A stretch of 35,399 nucleotides of DNA, taken from contig CAADSM010000021.1 in the NCBI GenBank assembly GCA_900751785.1, forward strand, positions 1 to 35,399, in the 5' to 3' direction. Position 1 is the stretch's first letter. The number at the start of each line of letters is the position of its first letter. Positions 6,918 through 15,117 of the stretch are shown one piece after another. Position numbers and translations under genes: made by a program. This DNA comes from Lachnospiraceae bacterium (GTDB lineage: Bacteria; Bacillota; Clostridia; Lachnospirales; Lachnospiraceae). Under the pieces are notes generated by a model. The model searched no databases and was not told where the DNA came from. It saw only the letters and a list, made by a program, of their open reading frames with translations.

Positions 6918-7793
6918 ATGGCAGAGAGAATCACAGGACACACAGAATTGATCGGTCTGATGGCTTACCCGATCAGACATTCCAGCTCACCGGCAATGCA
7001 TAATGAAGCGTTTGCGACACTGGGACTGGACTACGCATACCTTGCATTTGAAGTCGACAATGATACGCTTGAGGACGCGGTCAAAGGCCTGCGCGCATTA
7101 AAGATGGTAGGCTCGAATGTTTCCATGCCGAACAAGACGGTGGTAGGACAGTATCTGGACGAGCTTTCACCGGCAGCGGAGATGTGCGGCGCAGTCAACA
7201 CGATCGTAAATGACAACGGAAAGCTGATCGGACATATCACGGACGGTATCGGATATATGCAGTCCTTAAAGGACAATAACATCGATGTGATCGGCAAGAA
7301 GATGACGATCACAGGAGCAGGCGGAGCGGCTAAGGCGATCGAGGTGCAGGCGGCTCTGGACGGAGTGAAAGAGATCTCCATCTTCAATATTAAAGACAAG
7401 TTCTGGGAAGCAGCGGAGAAGACGGTTGAGACGATCCGCAGCAACACAGACTGTATCGTGAATCTGTATGACCTGGATGACAAAGAGAAGTTAAGAGAAG
7501 AGATCGCGGACAGCTACCTTTTCGCACAGGCGACAGGCGTCGGCATGAAGCCGCTCGAGGGACAGTCCGTTGTTCCGGATAAATCCTTCTTCCGCCCGGA
7601 CCTGATCGTGACAGATACGATCTATTCTCCGAGAGAGACAGCGCTCCTTAAGATGGCGAAAGAGGCGGGCTGCAAGACGATGAACGGTCTCGGGATGATG
7701 CTCTTCCAGGGAGATGCGGCGTTCTATCTGTGGACAGGAAAGCATATGCCGATCGACCACATGAAAGAAGTGCTTGACATCAAATACGACTAA
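6918..7793 (+). CDS. ydiB: Quinate/shikimate dehydrogenase, YdiB type
   Basis: This 291-aa protein follows E. coli YdiB closely: IGLMAYPIRHS.SP at residues 12-25, SMPNK at 69-73, LSPAA..CGAVNTIVND and GYGM/GLGM-like motifs near the end. The catalytic pair of the family is present as Lys73 and Asp109 (TDG). The nucleotide fold has GAGGAA (133-138), and the cofactor loop reads NIKD (157-160). It lacks the Arg of the NRT loop of NADP-dependent AroE, so I expect NAD use. YdiB-type enzymes interconvert quinate/3-dehydroquinate and shikimate/3-dehydroshikimate. The start ATG at 6918 has AGGAG nine bases upstream; the open frame begins at an unlikely TTG at 6873. It heads the operon with the MFS carrier and aroD. 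A second biosynthetic aroE is expected elsewhere in the genome. Confidence 0.92.
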   Translation: MAERITGHTELIGLMAYPIRHSSSPAMHNEAFATLGLDYAYLAFEVDNDTLEDAVKGLRALKMVGSNVSMPNKTVVGQYLDELSPAAEMCGAVNTIVNDNGKLIGHITDGIGYMQSLKDNNIDVIGKKMTITGAGGAAKAIEVQAALDGVKEISIFNIKDKFWEAAEKTVETIRSNTDCIVNLYDLDDKEKLREEIADSYLFAQATGVGMKPLEGQSVVPDKSFFRPDLIVTDTIYSPRETALLKMAKEAGCKTMNGLGMMLFQGDAAFYLWTGKHMPIDHMKEVLDIKYD

Positions 7794-7822
7794 ATAACGA
7801 CGAGAGAAGAGGGAAATGAATC

Positions 7823-9010
7823 ATGAATAAAAAATATCTGCCAAGTGCACTTATCCTTTATTTAAACTATTTTATCCATGGTATCGGCTGCTCTATCTTA
7901 AGCCAGCAGGTTGTAAAAGAGCTTCTGGCGGAGCAGTGGGGAATGGACAGCGTTATGGGTGTTACGGCTGTGGCAGCAGCACTCGGACTCGGACGTCTGA
8001 TCTCGCTTCCGTTTGCAGGCCCGCTGTCTGATAAGTTCGGAAGAAGGATCTCCGTGCTGATCGGCTGCTTTTCCTATGTGATCTTCTTTGTGGGAATCGC
8101 ATTTTCACCGAACATGACGATCGCTTATGTGGCAGCAGTCCTCGGAGGTATCGCAAACTCCTTCCTTGACACAGCGACATATCCGGCGGTCGCAGAGATC
8201 ATCTATAAATATACAGGTATCGCTACAATGGGGATCAAGCTGTTCATCTCTGTTGCACAGCTGCTGCTCCCGTTCTTCCTCGGACTCTGCGTGGGAACAT
8301 CGATGTCTTATCTGATGCTTCCTCTCGTATGCGGCATCGTGATCGCAGTACTCGGCGTGCTTGCTATCTTCGCACCGCTTCCGAAGGTGGAAGGCGTAGG
8401 CAAGGGCGAGTCCTTCCTGAACAACTTAAAGAACGCGCATTTCTCACTTGAGAGTGTGGCGCTGATCCTGATCGGCTTCACATGTACTGCAACATTCCAG
8501 CTGTGGCTGAACTGTGCGCAGACATTCGGAACAGAGGTGGCAGGCATTGCCGCTGAAGATGTTTCCATGATGCAGACATACTACTCCGCAGGTACTCTGG
8601 TCGCGCTGTTCGTGACGAGTGTACTGATCACAAAGTTCAAGCAGGTACGTTTCCTTATGATCTATCCTGTGATCTCGCTGGCCATGCTGGCGCTCGTGTA
8701 CATGATCAAGAGCCCGATGATCTGCTATGTTGGAGCTTTCGTGATCGGATATGCAGGAGCCGGCGGCGTGCTCCAGATGGTAACTGCTGTCGCCAACGAC
8801 CTGTTCCCGAAGATCAAGGGAACCCTTACAAGTCTTGTCATGATCGCGTCCAGCCTTTGTAACTACACGATCCTGACAGCAGCCTCCAACATGAGCGCTT
8901 CAGCTGTTATCGTCATGAATATCGTGATCACGCTCATCGGCATCCTTCTCGCACTCTTTGTAAATGTGAGATACGGCGTGCTGCTGAAAAATGCGGATAC
9001 ATCAAAATAA
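7823..9010 (+). CDS. MFS transporter, YdiN/YdiM-like
   Basis: A 395-aa membrane protein with about 12 hydrophobic helices. It carries the major-facilitator loop motif GPLSDKFGRRISV between helices 2 and 3. Segments such as LNYFIHGI, GLGRLISLPFAG and GGIANSFLDTATYPA match my memory of E. coli YdiN/YdiM, carriers encoded beside ydiB and aroD. It is probably a proton-coupled carrier for a hydroaromatic acid (shikimate, quinate or dehydroshikimate); the substrate is inferred from context only. It starts 29 bp after ydiB, with a modest AAGAGGG site. It is separated from aroD by a 195-bp repeat element. Confidence 0.88.
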   Translation: MNKKYLPSALILYLNYFIHGIGCSILSQQVVKELLAEQWGMDSVMGVTAVAAALGLGRLISLPFAGPLSDKFGRRISVLIGCFSYVIFFVGIAFSPNMTIAYVAAVLGGIANSFLDTATYPAVAEIIYKYTGIATMGIKLFISVAQLLLPFFLGLCVGTSMSYLMLPLVCGIVIAVLGVLAIFAPLPKVEGVGKGESFLNNLKNAHFSLESVALILIGFTCTATFQLWLNCAQTFGTEVAGIAAEDVSMMQTYYSAGTLVALFVTSVLITKFKQVRFLMIYPVISLAMLALVYMIKSPMICYVGAFVIGYAGAGGVLQMVTAVANDLFPKIKGTLTSLVMIASSLCNYTILTAASNMSASAVIVMNIVITLIGILLALFVNVRYGVLLKNADTSK

Positions 9011-9045
9011 GAAAAACAGAAGACAGGCAGCTTGCGGACAGACTT

Positions 9046-9240
9046 GTTACTGTTCACACCGTACTCAGGGATAGGAAAATGCAGCGTCATGCTTGCATGT
9101 AAGAGACATTTTCCTATCCCTGAGTGCGAGTGGAACTCGTAACCGCCACCCACATAAGCAGTCTTAGCACAAAGTGCGGAACTGGAGCGCGTCAGCGCGA
9201 CGAGTGCGCATGCGGGCGGCGGTTAGGTGTGAACAGTAAC
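9046..9240. repeat. 195-bp structured repeat with terminal inverted repeats, copy 1 (MITE-like)
   Basis: The ends are perfect 15-bp inverted repeats, GTTACTGTTCACACC and GGTGTGAACAGTAAC. Inside are a perfect 18-bp stem (CTCAGGGATAGGAAAATG, 9064-9081, with its complement 9107-9124) and an outer AACCGCC/GGCGGTT pair. The same element recurs at 31612-31806 in the same orientation. No protein-like ORF. It sits inside the operon between the MFS gene and aroD. Confidence 0.85.
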
Positions 9241-9329
9241 GACTCCGGTGCGGATCTGTCCGGAATGCTGCCTTGCTGTGATTAATGAAATATAGTAAAT
9301 TAATATATTGTAGTAGGAGGAAAATGAAA

Positions 9330-10091
9330 ATGAATCCAGTAAAAGTGAGAAATGTAGAGATCGGCACTGGCATCCCGAAGATCTGTGTTCCGATCGTAGG
9401 CGTAACAAGAGAAGAAATCCTGAAAGCGGCGGAGACGATCCGTACAACGGCGGCAGATGTCGTAGAGTGGCGTGTAGACTGGTATGAAGACATTTTTGAT
9501 TTTGAGAAGACAGAGCAGACAATGAAAGCGCTCAGAGAAGCGCTCGGAGAGATGCCGATCCTGTTCACCTTCCGCACCTCAAAGGAAGGCGGAGAGAAGG
9601 CGATCGAGACAGAGGCTTATGTAGAGCTGAACCAGAAGGCGGCGAAGACCGGACTCATCGATATGGTGGATGTGGAGGCGTTCACAGGGGATGACGCGGT
9701 GAAGGCGGTCGTTGAGACTGCACATGAGTGCGGCGTGAAGGTCGTTGCATCCAATCATGATTTCCACAAGACGCCTGAAAAGGATGAGATCGTATCACGT
9801 CTTTGCAGGATGCAGGAGCTTGGAGCAGATATCCCGAAGATCGCGGTCATGCCTCAGAATAAGAAAGACGTGCTCACGCTTCTGGCTGCCACAGAGGAGA
9901 TGGCGTCAGAGCATGCAGACCGCCCGATCATCACAATGTCTATGTCGGGTACAGGCGTGATCAGCCGTCTCTGCGGAGAAGTGTTCGGCTCTGCGCTGAC
10001 ATTCGGGGCAGTAGGGAAAGCTTCTGCGCCGGGACAGATGGGAGCGGAGGATCTCCAGACCGTGCTGAGCCTCCTTCACAAGAGTCTGTAA
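9330..10091 (+). CDS. aroD: 3-dehydroquinate dehydratase, type I
   Basis: This 253-aa type I dehydroquinase converts 3-dehydroquinate to 3-dehydroshikimate through a Schiff base. The catalytic residues fall on the same numbers as in E. coli AroD: Lys170 (in PKIAVMPQ) and His143 (in SNHDFHKTP). The substrate-binding VVEWRVDWY (44-52) and FRTSKEGGE (81-89) are intact, and so is the closing SAPGQ loop. ATG 9330 is preferred to ATG 9324 because AGGAGG (9315-9320) is nine bases from the former but only three from the latter. The TRAP genes follow 45 bp later. In this context the enzyme may serve quinate/shikimate use rather than aromatic biosynthesis, though either is chemically possible. Confidence 0.95.
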   Translation: MNPVKVRNVEIGTGIPKICVPIVGVTREEILKAAETIRTTAADVVEWRVDWYEDIFDFEKTEQTMKALREALGEMPILFTFRTSKEGGEKAIETEAYVELNQKAAKTGLIDMVDVEAFTGDDAVKAVVETAHECGVKVVASNHDFHKTPEKDEIVSRLCRMQELGADIPKIAVMPQNKKDVLTLLAATEEMASEHADRPIITMSMSGTGVISRLCGEVFGSALTFGAVGKASAPGQMGAEDLQTVLSLLHKSL

Positions 10092-10136
10092 GCAGGGGAC
10101 ATAGGCACACTATTCTGAAGGAGGTAAAACCGCTGT

Positions 10137-10628
10137 ATGAAAAAAGTATTGAACTGGATAGACGACTATCTGGAAGAAGTACTGCTCGTGGCAGCTCTTG
10201 CGGCCATGGCGGTGATCATGGGGATACAGGTGTTCTGCCGCTACGTACTGGGAGCTTCGCTCTCCTGGTCGGAAGAGCTGACACGGTATATCTTCATCTG
10301 GGCAGGCTTCTTAAGCATCAGCTACTGCACGAAGAAGTGTATTTCCATCAAGATCGAGCAATTTGCAGCGCTTTTCCCGAGGCGCGGAAAGGCTGTGTTC
10401 AAGGTAGTGAACCATACCTTTGAGCTTATCTTATTCATCTATCTGATCCCGTTTGCATGGAAATATCTCATGTCCGCGGTGGCGAACGGACAGACAAGCC
10501 CTGCGATGGGGATCCCGATGTATTTTGTACAGGCGGCTCCTCTGGTCGGATTTACACTCTCTGCGGTCCGTGTGCTCCAGCGGTGGATCGTGGAATTTAA
10601 GACAGTGAGAGGAAAGGGGGAGGAATGA
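10137..10628 (+). CDS. dctQ: TRAP transporter small membrane subunit (DctQ)
   Basis: A 163-aa protein with four hydrophobic helices and the DctQ-family signature W.EE..RY.F.W (SWSEELTRYIFIWAGFLS). It forms the membrane complex with DctM and works with the extracellular binding protein DctP, using an ion gradient. AAGGAGG lies upstream of ATG 10137. dctM starts one base after the stop, so the two are translationally coupled. The substrate is unknown; the operon position after aroD suggests a quinate/shikimate-like acid. Confidence 0.92.
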   Translation: MKKVLNWIDDYLEEVLLVAALAAMAVIMGIQVFCRYVLGASLSWSEELTRYIFIWAGFLSISYCTKKCISIKIEQFAALFPRRGKAVFKVVNHTFELILFIYLIPFAWKYLMSAVANGQTSPAMGIPMYFVQAAPLVGFTLSAVRVLQRWIVEFKTVRGKGEE

Positions 10629-10629
10629 G

Positions 10630-11919
10630 ATGTCGGCAGTTGTTCTTTTTATCATTTTTGTAGTATGTCTTGTCATCGCGATCCCTGTCTCGATCTCACT
10701 GGGAATCGTATCCGTCCTTCCGGGGGCTGTGGATCCGTCTTTCACGGCAAGCGCGACCTATGTGATCCGGTCTATGCTGGGAGGGCTTGACAGCTTCCCG
10801 CTGCTGGCAGTGCCGATGTTCGTTTTGTCAGGCATTATCATGGCACGGGGCGGCATCTCCAGAAAGCTGTTCGATGTGTTTGCCTATTTTATGGGAAAGA
10901 GAACGGCGGGAATGCCCTGTGCGGTTATCGTGACCTGCCTGTTCTACGGAGCGATATCCGGATCTGGTCCGGCGACAGTGGCGGCAGTAGGAAGCATGAC
11001 CATCCCGATCCTGATCGAGATGGGGTATGACAAGAAGTTTACGACTGCCCTGGTGGCTGTGGCAGGAGGCCTGGGCGTCATCATCCCGCCGAGTATCCCG
11101 TTTATCATGTACGGCTCTGCATCGGGGGCATCGGTGAGCGACCTGTTCATTGCGGGCATCATTCCGGGACTCCTGATCGGTGCACTGCTGATGGTATATG
11201 CCTTCTATTACTGTAAGAAGAACGGCGAGGACCAGGAGAAGAAGATGGCCGTCGTCGGAGCGCTCCATGAGAAGGGGCTGCTGAAGGTGCTCAAGGACAG
11301 CGCATTTGCCCTCCTGAGCCCGGTGATCATCCTGGGCTGTATCTACACGGGAATCGCATCGCCTACGGAGGCGGCGGTCATCTCGGTGTTCTATGCCCTG
11401 CTGATCAGCATGTTCGTCTATAAGACGATCAAGATCAGGGATATCTGGGGAATCCTTGTGGAATCGATCCGCACATACGCGCCGATCCTCTTCATCCTTG
11501 CAGCGGCAATCGCATTCTCCAGGGTTCTGACGCTGATGCAGGTGCCACAGGCGATCAGTTCATGGATCTTGTCGCACTTTACGAATCCGGTCATCCTGCT
11601 TCTCGTCATCAACGCGTTCCTGCTGATCGTGGGAATGGTCATGGATACGACGCCGGCGATCCTGATCCTCACGCCGATCCTGCTTCCGATCGTGGAGTCT
11701 ATCGGCATGGATCCGATCCACTTCGGCGTGATGATGGTCGTGAACCTGGCGATCGGCTTCGTGACGCCGCCGATTGGCGTCAACCTGTTTGTTGCCAGCT
11801 CGCTCACGGAGGTGCCGCTCATGGAGATCGCGAAACGTGCAATGCCTATGATCCTGTATTTCCTCGTGGCGCTGCTTGTCATCACATTTGTTCCGGCAGT
11901 CAGCCTGGCGCTGCTGTGA
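10630..11919 (+). CDS. dctM: TRAP transporter large membrane subunit (DctM)
   Basis: A 429-aa, about 12-helix permease of the DctM/SiaM family. Typical segments are PLLAVPMFVLSG, FYGAISGSGPATVAAVGSM, PPSIPFIMYG, SPTEAAV and FVTPPIGVNLFVAS. It is the ion-coupled channel part of the TRAP system. Its length and both halves are complete. It lies between dctQ and dctP in a Q-M-P order and ends 28 bp before dctP. Confidence 0.95.
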   Translation: MSAVVLFIIFVVCLVIAIPVSISLGIVSVLPGAVDPSFTASATYVIRSMLGGLDSFPLLAVPMFVLSGIIMARGGISRKLFDVFAYFMGKRTAGMPCAVIVTCLFYGAISGSGPATVAAVGSMTIPILIEMGYDKKFTTALVAVAGGLGVIIPPSIPFIMYGSASGASVSDLFIAGIIPGLLIGALLMVYAFYYCKKNGEDQEKKMAVVGALHEKGLLKVLKDSAFALLSPVIILGCIYTGIASPTEAAVISVFYALLISMFVYKTIKIRDIWGILVESIRTYAPILFILAAAIAFSRVLTLMQVPQAISSWILSHFTNPVILLLVINAFLLIVGMVMDTTPAILILTPILLPIVESIGMDPIHFGVMMVVNLAIGFVTPPIGVNLFVASSLTEVPLMEIAKRAMPMILYFLVALLVITFVPAVSLALL

Positions 11920-11947
11920 CAGCGGATTCACAACGAAGGAGACGACT

Positions 11948-12943
11948 ATGAGAAAGAAGAATATATTCGGCGCCGCGGCAGTTTTTGCCGCTGCGGCCGT
12001 GCTTGCAGGATGCGCTTCCGGTGAAGACGGAGAACAGCGCTATGCATATCCGCTGGGAACCGCAAGCCCGGAGGATACAGTGACGCAGATCTATGCGGAG
12101 AAATTTGTAGAAGAGGCAGAACGTTTAAGCGACGGGCGGATCAAGATCACGGTCTACCCGAACAGCGTGCTCGGCGGAGACAGGGAGCTGCTGGAGAGCT
12201 GCTACGACGGCGATATCCCGTTCGTGATCCAGAATACGGCACCGCAGGTGAGCTTTATTGACGATACGGCGGTGTTCGACGCTCCGTGTATCTTCAATGA
12301 TATTGAATCGGTCAGGGAGACCGTGGACAAGCCGGAATTTATGGAAAAGATGCAGGAGTCTTACCGCGAGGCTGGATTTGAGCTGCTGGGCTATGCGGAT
12401 CAGGGATTCCGTGTCATGTCCACGAACAAGGCGGTCACGGAGTTCGCGGACTTCAAGGGGCAGAAGATCCGTACTATGGAGGACGCTTATCAGCTCAGCT
12501 TCTGGCAGCAGCTCGGAGCGAATCCGACGCCGATGAACTTCAGCGAGGTGTATATCGGCCTGCAGCAGCACACGATCGACGCGCAGGAGAATCCCTATGA
12601 GGTCATCATGTCCAACAGGCTCTATGAGCAGCAGGACTATATCGTCGAGACGAATCACGTGCCCCATCTGATCTCTCTGGTGGTGAGCGAGTCATTCTTC
12701 TCCGAGCTCCCGGAGGAAGATCAGCAGATCCTGATCGAGGCGGAGGCGATCGCGAAGGAATATGCGAGAGAGCAGTCTGATGAGAGGATTGACGACAGGA
12801 TACAGACAATCCGCGACAGCGGGACAGAGATCATCACGCTGGAGGATTCTGTGAGAGAGCAGATGATCGAGGCATCCCAGCCCGTGTATGAGAAGATTCA
12901 GGAGGTCGTTGACCCGGAAATTTACAGACTATATACTGAGTAA
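11948..12943 (+). CDS. dctP: TRAP transporter substrate-binding lipoprotein (DctP)
   Basis: A 331-aa binding lipoprotein with lipobox LAGC (lipidated Cys22). It has the DctP core: KFVEEAERLSDGRIKI, then PNSVLGGDRELLE, then FKGQKIRTM with the conserved Arg that salt-bridges a ligand carboxylate in this family. GLQQHTIDAQENPYEVI follows. A carboxylate ligand is therefore expected, in keeping with shikimate or quinate. ATG 11948 has AAGGAG (11936-11941); the longer open frame from 11876 overlaps dctM and is rejected. It is the last gene of the cluster, with a hairpin 26 bp after the stop. Confidence 0.94.
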   Translation: MRKKNIFGAAAVFAAAAVLAGCASGEDGEQRYAYPLGTASPEDTVTQIYAEKFVEEAERLSDGRIKITVYPNSVLGGDRELLESCYDGDIPFVIQNTAPQVSFIDDTAVFDAPCIFNDIESVRETVDKPEFMEKMQESYREAGFELLGYADQGFRVMSTNKAVTEFADFKGQKIRTMEDAYQLSFWQQLGANPTPMNFSEVYIGLQQHTIDAQENPYEVIMSNRLYEQQDYIVETNHVPHLISLVVSESFFSELPEEDQQILIEAEAIAKEYAREQSDERIDDRIQTIRDSGTEIITLEDSVREQMIEASQPVYEKIQEVVDPEIYRLYTE

Positions 12944-12969
12944 GAAACAGGGACGCTGCATACAAACAA

Positions 12970-12999
12970 GGGCAGAACCTCAAAAAATCGGTTCTGCCC
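12970..12999. terminator. Hairpin between dctP and the convergent membrane-protein gene
   Basis: GGGCAGAACC and GGTTCTGCCC form a perfect 10-bp stem, with GCTGC/GCAGC outside it. The T-rich flank (TTGTTTG) is on the minus strand, so it best terminates the gene at 13050-13451. It may also end the TRAP transcript. Confidence 0.65.
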
Positions 13000-13049
13000 A
13001 AAGCAGCTGATGACATATCACATATCTTACAGCGAGTTTTCCGGTTAAT

Positions 13050-13451
13050 TCAAAACACGAAAAGCCCTCCCGTAAAATTATATGGCGAGCCGTCATAACC
13101 ATAATAATCATTGACAGCGCGGCGTATCATTTCCCCTAGTCGGGTCGCCTCTGGTGAATCGTATTTCATCTGGGACCATGGCCTGTCTTCTGCATACCAT
13201 ATCATGTTTTTAACAAGTGCTCCCGTATTTCTTAGACCTTCCAGTGATTCGGGAATTTTAATGTCTCGCGATTCAATAAATCTTATACATTCTTCCTGAC
13301 TCAGTTCTGATAATTTTATTTTACATTCCTGATAGGATTCTAAATATACGTCCGGTTTTAGTATCTGATATGCAATCCATATAATTATACAGAACACCGC
13401 AATGATACACAGATAGATTATAGATCTTCCTGCTTTTTCCCATTTTTTCAC
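13050..13451 (-). CDS. Small membrane-anchored hypothetical protein, tandem copy 1
   Basis: A 133-aa protein of unknown function. It has a short charged N-terminus, one hydrophobic helix (SIIYLCIIAVFCIIIWIAYQ) and a ~95-residue outer domain. Shared features with its neighbour at 13565-13948 are KPDVYLESYQECKIKLSELS, EECI.FIESR.I.I.ESL and MIRRAVNDYYGYDGSPY. I choose the GTG start at 13451 because GAGGTGAT, a near-perfect ribosome-binding site, lies directly upstream and the alignment with the paralogue begins there. An ATG at 13490 is possible but has no such site. The AT content is higher than in the metabolic genes around it. Confidence 0.75.
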   Translation of the reverse strand: MKKWEKAGRSIIYLCIIAVFCIIIWIAYQILKPDVYLESYQECKIKLSELSQEECIRFIESRDIKIPESLEGLRNTGALVKNMIWYAEDRPWSQMKYDSPEATRLGEMIRRAVNDYYGYDGSPYNFTGGLFVF

Positions 13452-13564
13452 CTTTATCACCTCGATTAACTGTCGCAAAATTACTCTCATTCATGCAATT
13501 TTACTATTTTTATGGTATACCGCAGCTGAGGCTGTATTGGTCAATAGAATAATCCATCTGTTTT

Positions 13565-13948
13565 TTAATACCCTAAGATATCATATGGTGAGCCGTCATA
13601 ACCATAATAATCATTGACAGCGCGGCGTATCATCTCGCTTAATCGGAAAGTCTCTGAGTAGCTGTAAGAAGGGCTCGACCATGGATTATCTTCTGAGTTG
13701 CATATCATTTCTTTTACAAGTTCTTCCGTATGCGCGCTTTGCAGCGATTCATGGATTTCAATACCGCGTGACTCAATGAATTTCATACATTCTTCTTCAC
13801 TCAGCTCCGATAATTTTATTTTGCATTCCTGATAGGATTCTAAATATACGTCAGGCTTCAGCATCTGATATGCAAGCCATGCAATTATACAGAGTACTGC
13901 AATAACACACAGGAATATTAAGATTGATTTTTTCCTTGCTTTTTTCAT
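13565..13948 (-). CDS. Small membrane-anchored hypothetical protein, tandem copy 2
   Basis: A 127-aa paralogue of the gene at 13050-13451, same strand, with one hydrophobic helix (SILIFLCVIAVLCIIAWLAYQ) and the same outer-domain motifs. The C-terminus ends SPYDILGY instead of SPYNFTGGLFVF. The start at 13948 (MKKARKK) matches the paralogue's GTG start and follows a G-rich site. The upstream DNA of the two genes is also similar, and each has a promoter-like sequence. For this copy it is TTGCAG-18 bp-TATAAT on the minus strand near 14040-14070. Function unknown. Confidence 0.72.
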   Translation of the reverse strand: MKKARKKSILIFLCVIAVLCIIAWLAYQMLKPDVYLESYQECKIKLSELSEEECMKFIESRGIEIHESLQSAHTEELVKEMICNSEDNPWSSPSYSYSETFRLSEMIRRAVNDYYGYDGSPYDILGY

Positions 13949-14156
13949 TTGGCCACCCCCCATAAAGCCTGGCAGATACAAGATATCGTCTTGAATAAAA
14001 CTATCATTCCCGAATCATCATGTTTTAGGTGTTTTTATTATAACATAGCGCAGCTGACGTCTGCAATTGATCCATAGAATAACCCTATTTATAAGCAGCA
14101 GTTCAGCCATACAGCGCGGACTGTCATTAAAAAACCGAGCGGACTCGATTTTTGTA

Positions 14157-14186
14157 TTGCTATTGTCTGACCACGTGTGATATAAT
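14157..14186 (+). promoter_or_regulatory. Promoter of the liv operon
   Basis: TTGCTA (14157-14162), an 18-bp spacer and a perfect TATAAT (14181-14186), 46 bp before livH. A small CGAG/CTCG hairpin with flanking A and T runs lies just upstream (14130-14153). The rest of the 13949-14232 gap holds only the duplicated promoter of the minus-strand gene. Confidence 0.6.
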
Positions 14187-14232
14187 TAGCTGATATCTAA
14201 AATTTACACAATAAAGATGAGAGGGAAGGAAT

Positions 14233-15117
14233 ATGAGCTTTATATCGTATTTGATTAACGGATTGAGTCTTGGAAGTGTATATGCGATTATTGCCCTTGG
14301 ATATACCATGGTCTATGGTATTGCGAAAATGCTGAACTTTGCGCATGGGGACATTATCATGGTCGGAGCCTATGTTGCCTTGATGAGCATGACGCAGGCA
14401 GGAATGCCGCCGGCTGCAGCAGTCCTTGCGGCGGTCGTTGTATGTACCGTTCTCGGCGTGGTGATCGAGCGTATCGCCTACAAGCCGCTGAGGAATGCGT
14501 CCTCGTCGCTGGCAGTGCTGATCACTGCGATCGGTGTCAGCTATCTGCTCCAGAACCTGGCGCTCCTTATCTTCGGAGCGAATACACAGACATTCAGCTC
14601 TGTGATCACATGGAAAGGGATCACCCTTGCAGGAGGAAGCCTGAATATCTCCGGCGTGACGATCGTGACGATCGTGGCATGTATCATCATTATGATCGTG
14701 CTGGTCGCTTTCGTACAGAAAACAAAGCCGGGGCAGGCTATGCGTGCTGTCTCTGAGGATAAGGGAGCAGCGCAGCTCATGGGTATCAATGTGAACGGAA
14801 CGATCGCGCTGACTTTCGCGATCGGCTCTGCGCTGGCAGCCATTGCAGGCGTGCTTCTCTGTTCCGCATATCCCAGACTGACGCCTTATACAGGAGCCAT
14901 GCCCGGGATCAAGGCGTTCGTCGCAGCCGTGTTCGGTGGGATCGGTTCGATCCAGGGAGCATTTATTGGCGGACTGCTTCTCGGCATTATCGAGATCCTC
15001 GGAAGAGCGTATATCTCTTCACAGATGGCAGATGCGCTCGTGTTTGCAGTGCTGATCATTGTGCTTCTCGTGAAGCCGTCGGGCCTGCTCGGCAAACAGA
15101 TTCAGGAGAAAGTGTAG
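14233..15117 (+). CDS. livH: Branched-chain amino acid-type ABC permease, LivH family
   Basis: A 294-aa membrane protein with about eight helices. It shows the LivH hallmarks NGLSLGSVYAIIALGYTMVYGIAKMLNFAHGDI at the N-terminus and a MGINV-containing cytoplasmic loop (MRAVSEDKGAAQLMGINVNGTIALTFAIGSALA) that contacts the ATPases. It forms a heterodimeric channel with LivM. It heads the operon livH-livM-livG-livF, and no binding-protein gene precedes it, which is unusual. The ATG at 14233 follows a GGGAAGGA site. Confidence 0.94.
   Translation: MSFISYLINGLSLGSVYAIIALGYTMVYGIAKMLNFAHGDIIMVGAYVALMSMTQAGMPPAAAVLAAVVVCTVLGVVIERIAYKPLRNASSSLAVLITAIGVSYLLQNLALLIFGANTQTFSSVITWKGITLAGGSLNISGVTIVTIVACIIIMIVLVAFVQKTKPGQAMRAVSEDKGAAQLMGINVNGTIALTFAIGSALAAIAGVLLCSAYPRLTPYTGAMPGIKAFVAAVFGGIGSIQGAFIGGLLLGIIEILGRAYISSQMADALVFAVLIIVLLVKPSGLLGKQIQEKV

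Noticed and set aside
9046..9240. Known riboswitch or CRISPR-like array in the 195-bp repeat
   Set aside because: Only two distant copies exist, there are no short direct repeats with spacers, and no riboswitch consensus is recognised.
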